Positions 36,113 through 44,823 of a stretch of 64,000 nt of DNA are shown one piece after another. Made by a program: the position numbers and the translations under genes. The DNA is from Actinomadura sp. HBU206391. Lineage in GTDB: Bacteria; Actinomycetota; Actinomycetes; Streptosporangiales; Streptosporangiaceae. The stretch lies in NCBI RefSeq assembly GCF_014323665.1, contig NZ_JABVEB010000001.1:186001-250000 (forward strand), in the 5' to 3' direction. The notes below the pieces were generated by a model. It was not told where the DNA came from. It saw nothing but the letters and a program-made list of their open reading frames with translations, and searched no databases. Positions within the stretch are counted from its first letter, which is position 1. Each line of letters opens with the position of its first letter.

Positions 36113-38569
36113 TCAGCTCTCGCGAGCACCGATCGCCTCGGCCGGGTCGGCGGTCAGTGCCAGCCGGCCGGGCACGGCCGTGGCGAGCAGCGCCAGTACG
36201 GCTCCGGCTGCGATGACGGCCAGATAGATGAGCGGCGGAAAGGCCGGCCGCGCCGACCCGGTCATCCCGGCGCCGTACGCCGACAGCGTGACGTACGCGA
36301 TGACCGTGCCGAGGGCGATGCCGATGAGGGCCACGACGAGGGTTTCCAGGCGCAGCATGCGCAGGATCTGCCGCCGAGTGGTGCCGATCAGCCGCAGCAG
36401 CGCGAACTCGCGAGTCCGCTCGGCGGTGGCCATGGCGAGCGTGTTGACGATGGCGATCGCCGTGAACGCGATGATCAGGCCCATGACGACGAGGTTGACC
36501 TCACTGCTGCTGTCCTGCCGTGCCTCGCGGAGCGCCTGCGCCTGCACGGAGGAGAGCACCTGGACGCCGGGGTGTCCTCCCACCGCCTTCCGCAGCGCCT
36601 CCGCCGTGCCGCCGGCCACGAGCACCTGCGGGGGCAGCGGGTCGTCGACGTGCGAGGCGATGGAGCTGTACGGCAGCAGCACGTCGCCGAAGCCCAGGCC
36701 ACGGTCGTAGATCGCGGCGATGCGGGCGCGGACCGGGGTGCCGTCGCCGAGCGTGAGGCGCATCTCGTCGCCGAGGCCGGCGTGCATGTGCCCGGCGGCG
36801 GTGGCGCTGACCGCCATGGTGCCCTCGGCCAGCCGGTCGAGCGATCCGCTGCGGACGCCGGGGTCGATCGTCTGCGTCAGGCCCTCGGGCGTGACGCCCT
36901 GGGCGGTGTACTTGCCGCGCCCGGCGCGGATCGTCGTCGGCATGATCTCGGTGACGGCGCGCACGCCGGGCAGGCCGCGTACGGCCTGGGTGGCGGCGTG
37001 CGGCACCCGGCCGGCCAGCACGTTCTCGGCCTTCGCGCCGTCGCCCGACTGCCGGGTCGCCGCGTCGCCGACCGTGGCCGGCACGAACAGGATCGTGCAG
37101 GCCATGCCGATCGCGAGGGTGAGCGGGGTGATGACCGAGGCCAGCCGACGGGTGTTCGCGGTGGTGTTGGCGGCGGCAAGATGCCCGCTGACCCTCGACA
37201 GCCGTAGCGGAGCGGCCAGCAGCGTCAGGGCGACGCGCGCGATGACCGGGCCGAGCAGCGCGACCGCGAACGCGGCGAGGACGACGGACAGGAACGTCAC
37301 CGGGGTTGCGGCGGCCTCGGTGTCGAGCCCGTGGAGCACGACCAGCAGCGTGATGTGCCCGGCCAGCACCACCAGCCCGATGAGCGTGCGCGCCCACGGC
37401 GGCCTGCGCCGTTCGATCGCCGCCTCGGCGAGGGCCTCGGCGGGCCGGATCCGCGCGGTGCGGCGTGCGGACAGGCGGGCGGCCGCCCAGCCGGCGAGCA
37501 GGGTGGCCCCCAGGCCGGCCGCCATCGGGAACGGGCTCAGCACCAGGTCGAGGTTCTGCGGTATCACGCCGTAGTCCACGAAGAGCGAGCGCAGCACCCG
37601 TGCCAGCCCCAGACCCGCGACCGCGCCGAGCAGGCCCGCGGCCACCCCGATGAGCAGCGCCTCCCGGCCGATCAGTTGCCGGACCTGCCTCGGTGTGGCG
37701 GCCACCGCGCGCATCAGCGCAAGCTCACGCCGCCGCTGTTCGATCGACAGCGCGAACGTGCCGACCACGACGAGGATCGCCACGAGCAGCGAGGTGCCGC
37801 CGAGCGCGCCGCCCATGCTGACCAGTGTCACCCGCGCCTTCGACGCGTCGATGAACTCCAGCGGCCCGCGTGCGTCCCCGGTGTAGACCTTGGCGGGCGT
37901 GCCGCGCAGCGCCTCGCGCACGGCCTTCTCGGCCGAGGCCGGGAAGACGCCGATCGCGGAGACCCGCCCTGGCCGCCCGGCCAGCCGCCGCGCCTCCTCA
38001 CCGGAGAAGAACAGGCTGCCCTCGCGGGGCAGTGCCTGTGCGGTGACACCGACGACCGTGTACGTCTTCGCCTCGGCGGTGGCCGGCACCGTGACGGTCT
38101 CGCCCGGCCTTAGCCCGGCGCGGGCGTCCACGACGACTTCGCCGCCGCTGCGCGGTGCCCGGCCGGCCGCGAGCGTGAAGGGCGTGAGCGCCGCGGAGTC
38201 CCAGGCGTGCCCCTGCGCCGGCCCGCGCTCGGTCCGCGCCGGGAAGGTCACCTCGGGGACGACCTTCTCGACGCCGGGCAGTGCCTTGAGCCGCTCCGCG
38301 AGGTCGGCGGGCAGCCAGGCGCGCTCGGTGAGCGGCTTGGACTTGGTCTTGACCTTGTCCTTCTTGTGCTCGGTCCAGTGGACCTGCTGGTCGGCGCCGA
38401 TCAGGATCGGCGCCCCGGCGTACCGCTGCGCCGGGATGCCGCCGCGCAGGCCGGTCTCCAGCAGCACGCCACAGGCGGTGATCAGCGCGGCCGCGCACAT
38501 GAGGGCGACGAACGCGCCGGCGAAGGCACCCTTGCGGGTGCGCAGCGTGTTCCAGGCGAGCGACAGCAT
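36113..38569 (-). CDS. ABC transporter permease, FtsX/MacB-like family
   Basis: 818 aa. Two FtsX modules: an N-terminal helix (AFAGAFVALMCAAALITACGV), a large extracellular MacB-like domain (about 40-230), three helices around 255-370, then a second extracellular segment and a final three-helix module (LVVMGLIIAFTAIAIVNTLAMATAERTREFALLRLIGTTRRQI). The RRRELALMRAVAATPRQVRQLIGRE motif is the coupling helix. Mechanotransmission-type exporters of this family move lipids, peptides or drugs. The start overlaps the ATPase stop by 1 bp, so the two are coupled. Confidence 0.9.
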   Translation of the reverse strand: MLSLAWNTLRTRKGAFAGAFVALMCAAALITACGVLLETGLRGGIPAQRYAGAPILIGADQQVHWTEHKKDKVKTKSKPLTERAWLPADLAERLKALPGVEKVVPEVTFPARTERGPAQGHAWDSAALTPFTLAAGRAPRSGGEVVVDARAGLRPGETVTVPATAEAKTYTVVGVTAQALPREGSLFFSGEEARRLAGRPGRVSAIGVFPASAEKAVREALRGTPAKVYTGDARGPLEFIDASKARVTLVSMGGALGGTSLLVAILVVVGTFALSIEQRRRELALMRAVAATPRQVRQLIGREALLIGVAAGLLGAVAGLGLARVLRSLFVDYGVIPQNLDLVLSPFPMAAGLGATLLAGWAAARLSARRTARIRPAEALAEAAIERRRPPWARTLIGLVVLAGHITLLVVLHGLDTEAAATPVTFLSVVLAAFAVALLGPVIARVALTLLAAPLRLSRVSGHLAAANTTANTRRLASVITPLTLAIGMACTILFVPATVGDAATRQSGDGAKAENVLAGRVPHAATQAVRGLPGVRAVTEIMPTTIRAGRGKYTAQGVTPEGLTQTIDPGVRSGSLDRLAEGTMAVSATAAGHMHAGLGDEMRLTLGDGTPVRARIAAIYDRGLGFGDVLLPYSSIASHVDDPLPPQVLVAGGTAEALRKAVGGHPGVQVLSSVQAQALREARQDSSSEVNLVVMGLIIAFTAIAIVNTLAMATAERTREFALLRLIGTTRRQILRMLRLETLVVALIGIALGTVIAYVTLSAYGAGMTGSARPAFPPLIYLAVIAAGAVLALLATAVPGRLALTADPAEAIGARES

Positions 38570-39342
38570 CAGGCCCGCCCTCCCAGCGTGGCCATGCGCT
38601 CGGCGACCCGGTCGGCGGTCGGCCGGGACATGGATTCGGCGATCCGCCCGTCGGCCAGCAACAGCACGGTGTCGGCATGGCCGGCCGCGACCGGGTCGTG
38701 GGTGACCATCACGACGGTCTGGCCGGTGTCGTCCACGGCCTCCCGCAGCAGCGTGAGCACCTCGCGTCCGGTGACGGTGTCGAGCGCGCCGGTCGGCTCG
38801 TCACCGAAGATCACCTCAGGGCGGGTGACGAGCGCGCGGGCGATCGCGACCCGCTGCTGCTGCCCGCCGGACAGTTGCGCCGGCCGGTGATGGGCGCGGT
38901 CGGTCAGGCCGACGCGGGCCAGGATCTCCGCCACCCACGTGCGGTCGATCCGGGTTCCCGACAGCCGCAGCGGCAGCGTGATGTTCTGCGTGACGTCGAG
39001 CGAGGACACCAGGTTGAACGCCTGGAAGACGAAACCGACGCGGCTGCGCCGCAGCTCGGTCAGCCGCACCTCGTTCATGCCGGTCAGATCGGTGCCGCCC
39101 AGCAGCACGGTGCCGGAGGTCGGTGTGTCCAGGCCGGCCGCGCAGTGCAGGAACGTCGACTTTCCGGAGCCCGACGGGCCCATGATGGCGGTGAAGGTGC
39201 CGCGCGGGATGCCGATCGTCACGTCGTGCAGTGCGGTGACGGCGGCGGCTCCCCTCCCGTACACCTTGCGCACCGAAGCCAGGCTCACCGCGTCGGCGCT
39301 CGCTGTCGGCGCGCCGGCGGCGCCCTTGTGCTTGAGCAGCAT
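38569..39342 (-). CDS. ABC transporter ATP-binding protein (LolD/MacB-like)
   Basis: 257 aa. Walker A GPSGSGKST, Q-loop FVFQAFNLV, signature LSGGQQQRVAIARAL, Walker B VIFGDEPTGALD and the H-loop VMVTHD are all present. Powers the FtsX-type permease encoded next. ATG 39342 with AAGGAGAG upstream. An ArsR-type regulator gene precedes it on the same strand after 112 nt and probably controls it. Confidence 0.95.
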   Translation of the reverse strand: MLLKHKGAAGAPTASADAVSLASVRKVYGRGAAAVTALHDVTIGIPRGTFTAIMGPSGSGKSTFLHCAAGLDTPTSGTVLLGGTDLTGMNEVRLTELRRSRVGFVFQAFNLVSSLDVTQNITLPLRLSGTRIDRTWVAEILARVGLTDRAHHRPAQLSGGQQQRVAIARALVTRPEVIFGDEPTGALDTVTGREVLTLLREAVDDTGQTVVMVTHDPVAAGHADTVLLLADGRIAESMSRPTADRVAERMATLGGRA

Positions 39343-39454
39343 GAGCTGCTCTCCTTTCCCTGGGAAGTGCGTTTCGGTGAGAAGCCCTCACGGGCGTCGT
39401 GCGTGCTCTCCACTCCTGGTCCGCCGAGCGGCCACTCGGCGGACCAGGCTCATC

Positions 39455-40063
39455 TCACTCGGGCTCGGCACCCACGTCGGCGTCGTCGGCCTTGGCGGTG
39501 TCGTCCGGAGCGGGGAAGGCCAGGAAGCGGGCTGACACCGGGCGGGCGTCGCCTGGAATCTCCGCGCCGTCCCGCTTGAAGCGGTTCACGAGCTTGATGT
39601 ACTCCTCGAAGAACGCGCGGAGCTCGTCCAGCGTGAGGTGCAGGACCGAGCGGGAGTACGGCACCGCGTCGGCCCACTCGCCCATCTGCTCCCGCTGAAG
39701 CTGAAAGCGGGCGAACTGCTCGAAGTCGGCCTCGAACGACATGCTGTTCATCTCGTCGAGCACGGCCCGCATCTCCGGGCTCTGGCGGCTGTACGGCGGG
39801 AAGCGGCGGTCGCCGCGCACCGCGCGCCACCATCGCTCCCGGCCGTGTGCCTTCTCGGGCATCTCCTCGACAAACCCGTGCTTGGCCAGTTCTCGAAGGT
39901 GGTAGCTGGTCGCCCCGGTGTTGAGCGCCAGGGCGCGGGCGAGGGTGGCCGAGGTGGCCGGGCCGTGCAGCGCCAGCTCCTCGATGATCTTCTGGCGCCG
40001 TGGATGGGTGAGCGACTTCAGCACTTCGAGATCGTTGATCTCCTGCGGCATGGGCGAGCTCAT
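39455..40063 (-). CDS. ArsR-like winged-helix transcriptional regulator
   Basis: 202 aa from ATG 40063. HTH: LKSLTHPRRQKIIEELALHGPATSATLARALALNTGATSYHLRELAKHGFVEEM. The C-terminal 110 residues are helical and lack ArsR metal-binding cysteines, resembling the group that regulates adjacent ABC exporters. A longer start at 40099 would run through the operator and is less likely; transcription may be leaderless. First gene of the regulator-ATPase-permease set. Confidence 0.82.
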   Translation of the reverse strand: MSSPMPQEINDLEVLKSLTHPRRQKIIEELALHGPATSATLARALALNTGATSYHLRELAKHGFVEEMPEKAHGRERWWRAVRGDRRFPPYSRQSPEMRAVLDEMNSMSFEADFEQFARFQLQREQMGEWADAVPYSRSVLHLTLDELRAFFEEYIKLVNRFKRDGAEIPGDARPVSARFLAFPAPDDTAKADDADVGAEPE

Positions 40064-40066
40064 AGA

Positions 40067-40098
40067 TGCACAATATGCTGTGCACAGAGAATTGTGCA
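40067..40098 (-). promoter_or_regulatory. operator/promoter of the ArsR-ABC operon
   Basis: TGCACAAT (40067-40074) and ATTGTGCA (40091-40098) are perfect inverted arms 16 nt apart, with another TGCACA at 40081-40086 between. On the minus strand they overlap TTGCAC-18 nt-TATTGT, a plausible promoter ending a few bases before the ATG at 40063. Confidence 0.65.
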
Positions 40099-40132
40099 AC
40101 CCCCGCCGATGCGCGTGCTCAGAGGCGCGTGC

Positions 40133-40390
40133 TCAGGCGGCGAGTCGATAGTCGGCGTAGGCGCGGGTCACCGCGTCCAGGGCCCAGTGCATCCGATCCG
40201 TGTACGTCTCGGGATGGTCGCCGGCCTCCTGCGCCACATACGCCGCGCAGAACTCGTGCGATCCGGAGCAGGCGCCGAGCCGGTCGTGGATGGCCTGGCG
40301 CACCTGATCCGGCGTGGGGTCGGCGGATGGCTGCAGGTCGCAGGCGAACAGCACGTCCGCCAGATCCGGAACTCTCATCGTGGTCGACAT
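40133..40390 (-). CDS. small conserved hypothetical protein
   Basis: 85 aa from ATG 40390 (ATG 40378 also possible). Sequence MSTTMRVPDLADVLFACDL...PDQVRQAIHDRLGACSGSHEFCAAYVAQEAGDHPETYTDRMHWALDAVTRAYADYRLA is helical and has three Cys. No domain is recognised, but the composition and codon use are those of a genuine gene. It ends 33 bp before the ArsR promoter arm. Confidence 0.55.
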   Translation of the reverse strand: MSTTMRVPDLADVLFACDLQPSADPTPDQVRQAIHDRLGACSGSHEFCAAYVAQEAGDHPETYTDRMHWALDAVTRAYADYRLAA

Positions 40391-40472
40391 CAGGTGGCTT
40401 CTTCCCTCCGGGGGCCGCCGCCCCCTCTCACTTGCAATGCTGCCTGCCGGCGGCCCTGACGGCATCGAGGGA

Positions 40473-40490
40473 CACCCCCAGATCGGGGTG
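40473..40490 (-). terminator. hairpin after the SDR gene
   Basis: CACCCC (40473-40478) pairs with GGGGTG (40485-40490) around a 6-nt loop, 22 nt past the SDR stop on the minus strand. No T-run, so a modest call. Confidence 0.4.
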
Positions 40491-40511
40491 GGCGTTAGCC
40501 CCCACCGCGCC

Positions 40512-41378
40512 TCAGAGCTCTCCGAGCGGGTCCAGTTCGGCGGCGGTGGCGGAGTCGTGGTCGGTCGACAGGCTGAGCTCGCGCCACTGGGCGTCGGCGT
40601 CGGCGCGGGCCTGCTCCACGGCGGCGGCGTAGCGGACGGCGTCGCTGCCCAGCAGCAGCCGCACCGGCGGTCGGTCCAGCTCGACGACCTTGAGCACCAC
40701 CTGGGCGACCTTGGCGGGATCGCCGGCGGCGTTGCCGGCGCCGCCGTCCCTGAGCCGGGCCATGGCGCCCACGGTCTGCTGGTACGGCTCGCTGATCGGC
40801 GGAATCGACATCGACGAACCGGCCCAGTCGGTGCGCATGCCGCCGGGCTCCAGCACGGTGACCTTGATCCCGAGCGGGGCCACCTCCTGGGCGAGGGCTT
40901 CGGAGAATCCGGCGACGCCCCACTTCGCGGCCTGGTAGGCCGACAGGCCCGCGGTGGTCACCCGGTCGCCGACGGAGGAGATCTGGATGATGTGCCCGGA
41001 CCCCTGCTCGCGCAGTACCGGCAGGGCCGCCTTGGTCACGTTGACGACGCCGAGCAGGTTCGTGTCGATCTGGGCACGGAAGGCCTCGGCGGTGATGTCC
41101 TCGACCGAGGCGAGATCGGCGTAGCCGGCGTTGTTCACCACCACGTCAAGGCGTCCGAACGCCTCGACCGCGGTGCGCACGGCCGCTTCGGCGGCGGCCG
41201 GATCGGTGACGTCCAGCGCCACCGTGCGCACCCGGTCGCCGTACCGCTGCGTCAGGTCGGCGAGCGATCTCGGGTCACGGGCCGTGGCGAGGAGCCGATG
41301 GCCGTCCGCCAGTGCCGCCTCGGCGATCTGACGGCCGAGACCACGCGACGATCCGGTGAGCAGGAAAACTCTGGTCAT
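40512..41378 (-). CDS. SDR family oxidoreductase
   Basis: 288 aa from ATG 41378, where the family N-terminus MTRVFLLTGSSRGLGRQIA begins. NNAG motif VVVNNAGYADL, catalytic SSVGDRVTTAGLSAYQAAKWGV (Ser-Tyr-Lys), and an extended C-terminus typical of the SDR subgroup paired with TetR genes. Oxidises or reduces an unknown carbonyl with NADP(H). It is divergent from a TetR regulator, with two operator-like palindromes between them. Confidence 0.88.
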   Translation of the reverse strand: MTRVFLLTGSSRGLGRQIAEAALADGHRLLATARDPRSLADLTQRYGDRVRTVALDVTDPAAAEAAVRTAVEAFGRLDVVVNNAGYADLASVEDITAEAFRAQIDTNLLGVVNVTKAALPVLREQGSGHIIQISSVGDRVTTAGLSAYQAAKWGVAGFSEALAQEVAPLGIKVTVLEPGGMRTDWAGSSMSIPPISEPYQQTVGAMARLRDGGAGNAAGDPAKVAQVVLKVVELDRPPVRLLLGSDAVRYAAAVEQARADADAQWRELSLSTDHDSATAAELDPLGEL

Positions 41379-41440
41379 GATGTGGGGACCTTCCACTGGA
41401 GATGTCGATCGGGACGGGGCGGTGTGCTCCGGCCGTGCGA

Positions 41441-41498
41441 CTAAACGGTTAGTTGAAGCAAAGCATTCTCTGCTCCGTGCTGTCAACTAACCGGTTAG
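41441..41498. promoter_or_regulatory. paired TetR-type operators between SDR and TetR genes
   Basis: CTAAACGGTTAG (41441-41452) and the perfect palindrome CTAACCGGTTAG (41487-41498). With flanking TTGA/TCAA the two sites form one inverted repeat of 16-bp arms with a single mismatch. They cover the divergent promoters. Confidence 0.75.
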
Positions 41499-41514
41499 CC
41501 GATACGGTGTTCTC

Positions 41515-42084
41515 ATGGCCGGGGACGCAGAGGTGACCAAGCGGCGTCTTCTCGACGCGGCGACCGCCGAGTTCGCCGCCTTCGGGATCGCCGGGGCGCG
41601 GGTCGACAGGATCGCTGCCGCCGCGAAGTCGAACAAGGCGCAGATCTACCACTACTTCGGCAGCAAGGACGCGCTGTTCGACGCGGTGTTCAACGCCCTC
41701 GTCGTACAGACCGTCCGCGAGACGCCGATCGACCCGGCCGACCTGCCCGGCTACGCCGCGCGGTTGTTCGACGGCTTCGAGGATCATCCGCAGGTGCCGC
41801 GGCTCGCGACCTGGTACCGCCTCGAGCGCGCCGGCACCCAGGAGCCGCTGGAGACGATCGTGTCGAGCAACCGCGACAAGGTCGCCGCCATCGCCACGGC
41901 GCAGAAGGAGGGGCGTCTCCCCACCCGCTTCGCCGCCGAGGACCTCCTCGCGCTCGTCCTCGCCATCGCCTCGATGTGGACCACGCTGACGCCGGAGTTC
42001 GCCGCGCTGGTGAGCGGGCACGGCCGCGACCACCGCCGCCAGATCGTGATCGACGCCGTGACCGCGCTGCTGTCCGGGCGTTGA
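41515..42084 (+). CDS. TetR family transcriptional regulator
   Basis: 189 aa. HTH: TKRRLLDAATAEFAAFGIAGARVDRIAAAAKSNKAQIYHYFGSKDALFDAV. The remaining helices form the ligand-binding/dimer domain. ATG 41515 lies only 16 nt after the perfect operator half, so the transcript may be leaderless and autorepressed. The SDR on the other side is the probable target. Confidence 0.92.
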   Translation: MAGDAEVTKRRLLDAATAEFAAFGIAGARVDRIAAAAKSNKAQIYHYFGSKDALFDAVFNALVVQTVRETPIDPADLPGYAARLFDGFEDHPQVPRLATWYRLERAGTQEPLETIVSSNRDKVAAIATAQKEGRLPTRFAAEDLLALVLAIASMWTTLTPEFAALVSGHGRDHRRQIVIDAVTALLSGR

Positions 42085-42119
42085 AAAGCGCCCCTGGCAC
42101 TCTCGTCCGAGGGGAACCG

Positions 42120-42728
42120 ATGCACATGGATGGGCGGCGCGCGGTCGGCTGGAGCGAGGCGACCTGGCTCAACCCGCCACTCGCCGTCGAGCCGGATGGC
42201 GACGATCTGGTGGTGACCACCCGGGACAGGACCGATTTCTGGCGCACGACGAGCTATGGCTTCGTACGCGATGACGGGCACGCTCTGCTGACGGGGCTCC
42301 CCGACGGATCGGCCGTCGAGGTGAGCTTCCTCGCCTCGTTCGACGAGTTGTACGACCAGGCCGGGGTCATGGTCCGTGTGGACGCGCAGACCTGGATCAA
42401 GGCCGGCGTCGAGATGACCGACGGCGTGCCGCACCTGGGCGCCGTGGTCACCCGCGGTCGGTCCGACTGGTCGCTCGCTCCCGTGCCGGAGTACGCGGGG
42501 CGCGAGGTCACTGTACGAGCCAGCCGCTCCGGCGATGCCGTGACGATCAGGGCGCGATGCGAGGACCGGCCCTGGCGCATGGTGCGGTTGGCTCCGCTCG
42601 CGCCGGAGGCCGCTGCGTTCGCCGGCCCGTTCTGCTGCTCACCGCAGCGGGAGGGACTGCGCGTCCGGTTCACCCGGTTCGCCGTCGGGCCTGCCGACGC
42701 CGCACTCCACGCCGTCCCCGACGCCTGA
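42120..42728 (+). CDS. DUF1349 domain protein
   Basis: 202 aa, a concanavalin-like beta-sandwich family: TTSYGFVRDDGHALLTG, EVSFLASFDELYDQAGVMVRVDAQTWIKAGVEMTDGVPHLGAVVTRGRSDWS, and the C-terminal FAGPFCCSPQREGLRVRFTRFAVGPA. Related to regulatory or carbohydrate-associated proteins in yeast and bacteria; function unknown. ATG 42120 was chosen for GAGGGG 5 nt upstream. Possibly co-transcribed with tetR (35-nt gap). The 42729-42937 gap shows nothing clear. Confidence 0.82.
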   Translation: MHMDGRRAVGWSEATWLNPPLAVEPDGDDLVVTTRDRTDFWRTTSYGFVRDDGHALLTGLPDGSAVEVSFLASFDELYDQAGVMVRVDAQTWIKAGVEMTDGVPHLGAVVTRGRSDWSLAPVPEYAGREVTVRASRSGDAVTIRARCEDRPWRMVRLAPLAPEAAAFAGPFCCSPQREGLRVRFTRFAVGPADAALHAVPDA

Positions 42729-42937
42729 CGCCATACGCCTGCAGCAGGCCCGGCCCGGACGGCCGCCGCCGGCCGACCCTGCGATCGGCCTCCGCGTCGT
42801 CGCGACTCGATCACGGTGCGTCAAGCTTCGGCAAAGTTAAGGTGAGAAACCTTCCGCTGGGCATCGTCTAACGTCCAAAATCTCCCCTGATTCACTGTTC
42901 GCACGAATTAAGGCTTTTCAGCCTGTCTGGGGGGTTT

Positions 42938-44554
42938 GTGAAGAAGCTTGCCGTTGCCGCCGCGACAGCCGGTCTGCTGGCCGGGCTCGGTCTCCACGGC
43001 GCCACGAGCGCGTCGGCGGCCTCGGACCAACCCCGTGCCTTCCAGCCGGCGAAGCTCGCCTGGCATCCCTGTCAGGCGGACATCGTCACGGGAGCGAAGG
43101 CCTACGACGGCCTCGGCGCGACCCCGGTATCGACGAGGATCCAGTGCGCCGAGCTGCGGGTTCCGCTGGACCACGCCCGCCCCTACGGCCAGAAGATCAC
43201 TTTGCAGCTGACCCGCACCCCGCACACGGGCGAGGGCAAGGCCAAGGGCGACATCGTCGTCAATCCCGGGGGTCCGGGCGGCGGGGGCGCCCTGTTCGGC
43301 CCGCAGGTCTTCGCCCAGAACTCGGCACCGATGCAGGCGGCCTACAACGTCATCGGGTTCGACCCGCGGGGCATCGGGTTCAGTACGCCCAAGCTGAGCT
43401 GTGACGTGACCTACAGCAACGCCCCGCGCCCGGCGTACGGCGACGGCGGGAGGGAGACCGACGCGGCCTGGCTGAAGCGGTCCAAGGCCTACGCCGACGC
43501 GTGCGCGGAGAAGTTCGGCGCGGGTGCGAAGGTGAACCTGCTCGACCACATCAAGACCATCGACTCGGTGCGGGACATGGACACGATCCGGGCGGCGCTG
43601 GGCGATGAGAAGCTGGACTACTACGGCGCCTCGTACGGCACCTACCTCGGGCAGACCTACGCCACCGTCTTCCCGAAGAACGTCGGCCGCATGGTCCTCG
43701 ACGGCAACGTCGGCCCCGGGAACGTCTGGTACGACGCCCAGCTCGCCCAGGACCGCGCGTTCGACAAGAACATCGAGTACTACTTCGGCTGGATCGCCAA
43801 GTACGACCAGCGCTACCACCTCGGCGACACGCAGGGGAAGGTCCGGGACTTCTACTACGACCTCGAGGCCGCGCTGGCCGACAAGGCGGTCACCTACACG
43901 GACCCGCGGACCGGCGTGGTGACCGCGGTCGGCCCGGACGAGCTCGTCGACACCGTCCAGAACGCCGCCTACCGGCGCAGCCAGGCCGTCTGGGACGCGT
44001 ACGCGAGCGCGCTTTCGGCGTACAAGTCAGGCGACGAGGCGGCCTTCGCCGGCACCTTCGGGGCGCAGACCACCGGCGGCAGCGACGACAACGAGTTCGC
44101 CGTGTACAACGCCGTCCAGTGCACCGACGCACAGTGGCCGCAAAGCTGGCGGAAGTGGCACCGGGACGCCGTCGCCGTCAATGACGAAGCCCCCTTCGAG
44201 ACGTGGGGCAACGTCTGGTTCAACGCCCCCTGTCTCTTCTGGCACGCCAAGGCCGGTACGCCGATCAAGGTCGGCCACACCAAGGACCTGCCGAAGAACA
44301 TCCTGATGTTCCAGTCCACCGAGGACGCGGCCACGCCGTACGCGGGCGCGCTCGAGCTGCACAAGATCCTCAAGGGCTCGCGCCTGGTGGTTCAGGACGG
44401 CGACCGTACGCACTGCATCGTGCACCGCGGCGACCTCCGGCCGGGCGGCGTCGACGCCTACTTCGACGCCTACTTCCTGAACGGCACCCGGCCCGAGAAG
44501 GACACCGTGCACGTCTCGCAGCTCGGCGATCCGACGCCGCCGCCGGTTTCGTAG
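42938..44554 (+). CDS. secreted alpha/beta hydrolase, tripeptidyl aminopeptidase-like
   Basis: 538 aa. A Sec signal peptide (KKLAVAAATAGLLAGLGLHGATSASA, cleavage about residue 27) precedes an alpha/beta-hydrolase fold. Visible are the oxyanion loop VVNPGGPGGGGA, FDPRGIGFSTP, the nucleophile elbow YYGASYGTYLG (Ser), the Asp in MFQSTEDAATPY and the His in GDRTHCIVHRG. This is the SlpD/SlpE-Tap type of mycelium-associated exopeptidase found in Streptomyces relatives, removing short peptides from protein N-termini outside the cell. GTG start at 42938 after GGGGGG. A strong terminator follows, so it is monocistronic. Confidence 0.9.
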   Translation: MKKLAVAAATAGLLAGLGLHGATSASAASDQPRAFQPAKLAWHPCQADIVTGAKAYDGLGATPVSTRIQCAELRVPLDHARPYGQKITLQLTRTPHTGEGKAKGDIVVNPGGPGGGGALFGPQVFAQNSAPMQAAYNVIGFDPRGIGFSTPKLSCDVTYSNAPRPAYGDGGRETDAAWLKRSKAYADACAEKFGAGAKVNLLDHIKTIDSVRDMDTIRAALGDEKLDYYGASYGTYLGQTYATVFPKNVGRMVLDGNVGPGNVWYDAQLAQDRAFDKNIEYYFGWIAKYDQRYHLGDTQGKVRDFYYDLEAALADKAVTYTDPRTGVVTAVGPDELVDTVQNAAYRRSQAVWDAYASALSAYKSGDEAAFAGTFGAQTTGGSDDNEFAVYNAVQCTDAQWPQSWRKWHRDAVAVNDEAPFETWGNVWFNAPCLFWHAKAGTPIKVGHTKDLPKNILMFQSTEDAATPYAGALELHKILKGSRLVVQDGDRTHCIVHRGDLRPGGVDAYFDAYFLNGTRPEKDTVHVSQLGDPTPPPVS

Positions 44555-44570
44555 AACCGGTGTCGCGGGC

Positions 44571-44609
44571 GCGGAAAGGGGCCTCTGAACGGCAGAGGTC
44601 CCTTTCCGC
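44571..44609 (+). terminator. strong intrinsic terminator after the secreted hydrolase
   Basis: A 17-bp stem, GCGGAAAGGGGCCTCTG (44571-44587) with CAGAGGTCCCTTTCCGC (44593-44609), contains one G-T wobble and has a 5-nt loop; it begins 16 nt after the stop codon. Confidence 0.88.
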
Positions 44610-44771
44610 TGCGCCTAACTGGCCGAGACGATTCGCAGGACTCCCGATGGGAGGTCCGACGTGGTCGAGATCGCGGCCCGCGACGCGACCGCTCTGATCG
44701 ACCAGGCTCGCGACCGTCTCCAGCGATAGCCACCGGCAGGACGTTGACGATCCGTCGATCGCGGTCCATGA

Positions 44772-44799
44772 TGAACGTGTGTTCATGAACAGATGTTCA
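44772..44799 (+). promoter_or_regulatory. two abutting TetR-type operators before the methyltransferase operon
   Basis: TGAACGTGTGTTCA (44772-44785) and TGAACAGATGTTCA (44786-44799): two copies of TGAAC-N4-GTTCA placed end to end, 24 nt before the methyltransferase start. Probably bound by the TetR protein encoded third in the same operon. Confidence 0.75.
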
Positions 44800-44823
44800 T
44801 TTCGCCTACCACTGGAGGGTTCG

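Noticed and set aside
42938-44554. Secreted hydrolase as a biosynthetic or detoxifying esterase
   Set aside because: The overall layout and motifs fit the tripeptidyl-aminopeptidase-like group better.
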